Positions 21,936 to 23,693 of a stretch of DNA of 23,693 nt are shown here, piece by piece. Position 1 is the first letter of the stretch, and every line of letters begins with the position of its first letter. The notes below the pieces were generated by a model, which was not told where the DNA came from, made no database searches, and saw nothing but the letters and a program-made list of their open reading frames with translations. The translations under genes were made by a program, and so were the position numbers. The DNA is taken from positions 4,454 through 28,146 of the forward strand of contig JBBBWG010005324.1 in the NCBI GenBank assembly GCA_037176905.1, in the 5' to 3' direction. Source of the DNA: Azolla pinnata (lineage: Eukaryota; Streptophyta; Polypodiopsida; Salviniales; Salviniaceae).

Positions 21936-22064
21936 GCCACCGCTTTCTTGTTTCTTCTTCTTCTTCTTCTTCATTGATGGGGGCAAATATGGTCTTAGAA
22001 GATGTTAGCCTATCTATCTTTCTTTCATTTCATTTCATTCATTGTCTGGCTTGAGTCATGCATG

Positions 22065-22076
22065 CCTATATATATG
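22065..22076 (+). promoter_or_regulatory. Candidate TATA box of the CYP74 gene
   Basis: CCTATATATATG at 22065-22076 matches the plant TATA consensus. Transcription would begin near 22100, giving a leader of about 450 bases. A CA/CATA microsatellite occupies 22105-22140 just downstream. I see no ATG between about 22106 and the start codon, so such a leader would not be blocked by upstream starts. Confidence 0.4.
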
Positions 22077-22330
22077 CACATATGTATCTGCCCATTGCCC
22101 ATGCACATACATACACACACACACACATACATACATACATTATACTTACAAACCAAGATAAGGTTAGAAATCCAGAAGGGGGAAGAAGGGAGGGGGGAAG
22201 TTGTCTCTGCAGAATAAGCCAAAGCCAGAGAAGGCCCTCAAGGCAAAGGAAAGATCTTTTCTCCTGTTGGGCGGGGGAGATCGAGGAGGAGGAAGCAGCA
22301 GGAAGGAAAAAAACAGAAGGTCTGTCTGTT

Positions 22331-22524
22331 GCAGCAGAAAGAAGCAGAAGCAGAAGCAGAAGCACAAGCACAAGCAGAAGAAGAAGAAGAAGAAGAAGAA
22401 GAAGCACAAGCACAAGCAGAAGAAGAAGAAGCACAAGCACAAGCACAAGCAGAAGAAGAAGAAGGAAGAAGGAAGAAGGAAGAAGGAAGAAGGAAGAAGG
22501 AAGAAGAAGGAAGAAGAAGGAAGG
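22331..22524. repeat. GAAGCA/GAAGAA purine-triplet array in the CYP74 leader
   Basis: About 195 bases of interleaved GAAGCA, CAAGCA, GAAGAA and GGAAGAA units end 29 bases before the CYP74 ATG. The array has no stops in several frames, which yields long lysine-, glutamate- or alanine-rich frames and, on the other strand, leucine-rich frames. I treat all of these as artefacts of the repeat. Confidence 0.93.
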
Positions 22525-22553
22525 GATCATCTGCTGTGTGCTTTGTTGAATCT

Positions 22554-23693
22554 ATGGCCGCCTCGGTTCCGCCGCCGAAGCTCTCGGCTGCGCTGGAGCA
22601 GGCGGAGCAGCTGCCGCTGCGCGAGATCCCGGGCAGCTACGGGCGCATCCCGTGGCTGAGGGCGATCAAGGACCGGCTCGACTTCTTCTGGTTCGAGGGC
22701 GAGGCGCAGTTCTGGGAGCGGCGGCGCGCGGCGCACAACAGCACCGTGTTCCGCACGCACGTGCCGCCGAGCCCGCCGGCGTTCCGCCGCAACCCCGTCG
22801 TGATGCTCCTCGACCAGCGCAGCTTCCCCATCCTGTTCGACAACGACAAGGTAGGCGGGGCGCGGAAAGAAGCTTTGCGTTGTTAGTCTCTCGATTCTGG
22901 GTTCGATTCGGGTTGATGCGATGGGGAATCCGGGGGGGGGAATCTCGCTGCGCAGGTGTGCAAGCGCGACGTGCTGACGGCGAACTACATGCCCAGCCTC
23001 TCCTACTTCGGCGGCTACCGGCCGTGCGTGTACCTCGACCCCGCCGAGGAGCGGCACACGCGGCACAAGGAGTTCATCATGGCGGCGATCAAGTCGGCGG
23101 CGGGCCGCTGGATCCCGGAGGCGCAGAAGGCGACGGAGCAGGCGCTGGACTCGTGGGAGGAGTCGCTGGCGAAGTCGAGCGGCAACGGCGGCGGCGTGGC
23201 CCTGGCGGCGGAGGCGGCGCAGATGGCGCTTCGGACGCTCGTCCAATCGCTCCTCCAGCTCGACCCCATCGCCAACGGCTTGACCCCGCTCTCGTACCAG
23301 CTCTGGCTCGGCCCGCAGGTGCTCCCCATCGCGAAGTCGGGCCTCCCCAACGCGATCGACGCCGCGCTCCTCCACGCGGTCCGCATCCCGTACTTGGCCG
23401 TCGCCTTCTTCTACTCGCGCGTGGCGCGCTTCTACGGGCGCTTCGGCGGCGCGCTGCTGGAGCTGGCGGCGCGGCCCGAGTTCGGGATCGAGCGCGACGA
23501 CGCGCTGCACGCCGTGGCGTTCTTCGTCGGCTTCAACGCGTTCGGGGGGCTCAGCATCCTGCTGCCGTGGCTCGCGACGTGCGCGGGGCAGCTGGGCGCA
23601 GAGGAGCAGGCGGCGATGGCGGCCGAGGCGCGCGCCGCGGTCGCCGCCGAGGGCGGCCACCTCACCATGGAGGCCGTGAAGAGGATGCCGCTG
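22554..23693 (+). CDS. CYP74-family cytochrome P450 (allene oxide synthase / hydroperoxide lyase / divinyl ether synthase group), 5' part only
   Basis: Exons 22554-22850 and 22956-23693, joined by a 105-base GT-AG intron in phase 0. The frame is open to the window edge, giving 345 of an expected 470-500 residues. CYP74 enzymes rearrange fatty acid hydroperoxides without oxygen or a reductase, making jasmonate precursors, volatile aldehydes or divinyl ethers. Seen: the N-terminal PLREIPGSYG and KDRLDFFW blocks, NSTVFRTHVPPSPPAF (residues 62-77), LLDQRSFPILFD (85-96), NYMPSLSYFGGYR, YLDPAEERH, and the I-helix FNAFGG (292-297), whose asparagine is catalytic in the family. There is no clear transit peptide, since the conserved region begins by residue 21. 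The heme-binding cysteine lies beyond the window. Third codon positions are almost all G or C, unlike the other three genes. The I-helix looks lyase-like while the RSFPILFD block looks synthase-like, so the reaction is unresolved. Confidence 0.93.

Larger units (their letters stand above)
19191..22064. other. Intergenic spacer between divergent SDE2 and CYP74 genes
   Basis: About 2.9 kb with no supported gene. The longest open frames (19521-19970 minus, 21425-21940 minus, 21474-21977 plus) overlap one another or repeats and resemble nothing I recognise. Visible contents are G-box-like motifs (listed separately), an ATTC/GTTC tetranucleotide stretch at 20613-20677, a GAT microsatellite at 20699-20719, 39-bp repeats at 21835-21935, and a TTC run near 21951-21972. 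Both flanking genes would draw promoter elements from this region. Confidence 0.5.

Noticed and set aside
21425..21977. Overlapping 171- and 167-codon frames on opposite strands
   Set aside because: Both run through the 39-bp GATCGATC repeats and a TTC run. Neither resembles a protein family I know.
22066..22530. Leucine/valine/phenylalanine-rich frames on the minus strand (154 and 94 codons) and lysine- or alanine/glutamate-rich frames on the plus strand
   Set aside because: Direct translations of the GAAGCA/GAAGAA array in the CYP74 leader.
22905..22918. GGTTCGATTC, resembling a tRNA T-loop
   Set aside because: Lies inside the 105-base CYP74 intron with no matching acceptor stem, D-arm or anticodon arm around it.
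22527..23660. 377-codon minus-strand open frame
   Set aside because: It is the antisense shadow of the very GC-rich CYP74 exons, crosses their intron and has arginine/valine-rich, family-less content.

Overview
This is a stretch of plant nuclear DNA. It holds four spliced protein-coding genes, long AT-rich introns, a CCCTAAA-type (Arabidopsis-type) interstitial telomere repeat, telo-boxes, and many simple and tandem repeats. The first exons are GC-rich, and the CYP74 gene is extremely GC-rich at third codon positions, while the other coding exons are near-neutral. That contrast is typical of monocots, so I suggest a commelinid monocot. This is inference, and I cannot name the genus. I see no bacterial operons, CRISPR arrays, rRNA or tRNA genes, and no reverse transcriptase or transposase reading frame.

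Layout. Positions 1-1397 are an AT-rich upstream region with a three-copy 160-bp tandem repeat and a TTGATTAA-rich, hairpin-prone tract. Positions 1398-5419 (+) hold a seven-exon tafazzin-like acyltransferase (PlsC fold). Positions 5420-7031 are a convergent intergenic spacer. Positions 7032-11541 (-) hold a ten-exon A1 aspartic protease with both catalytic aspartates, a signal peptide and a C-terminal GPI-type tail. Positions 11542-14122 are its upstream region, with a CATG tract, about 710 bp of GATGGTGGT-type triplet array and four telomere units. Positions 14123-18545 (-) hold a three-exon SDE2 splicing regulator with a ubiquitin-like N-terminus ending in GG-KGG and a C-terminal SAP-like segment. 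Positions 18546-22553 are the spacer between SDE2 and the next gene, which are divergently transcribed. It has a second three-copy tandem repeat, scattered G-boxes and microsatellites. Positions 22554-23693 (+) are the 5' part of a CYP74-family cytochrome P450 (oxylipin metabolism), cut by the window end.

The four genes do not form a pathway. They act in phospholipid remodelling, cell-surface or extracellular proteolysis, pre-mRNA splicing and oxylipin (jasmonate or green-leaf-volatile) synthesis. Exon boundaries were built by hand from GT/AG sites, reading phase and family resemblance. All phases close, giving 494, 529 and 499 residues for the complete genes and 345 residues for the partial one.

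The most interesting material is repeat structure rather than a new system. There are three unrelated tandem triplications with similar 160-210 bp periods, a five-unit nine-residue repeat inside SDE2, purine-triplet leaders on three of the four genes, and paired alternative splice sites in the tafazzin gene that all keep frame. I found no convincing evidence of a previously undescribed biological system.
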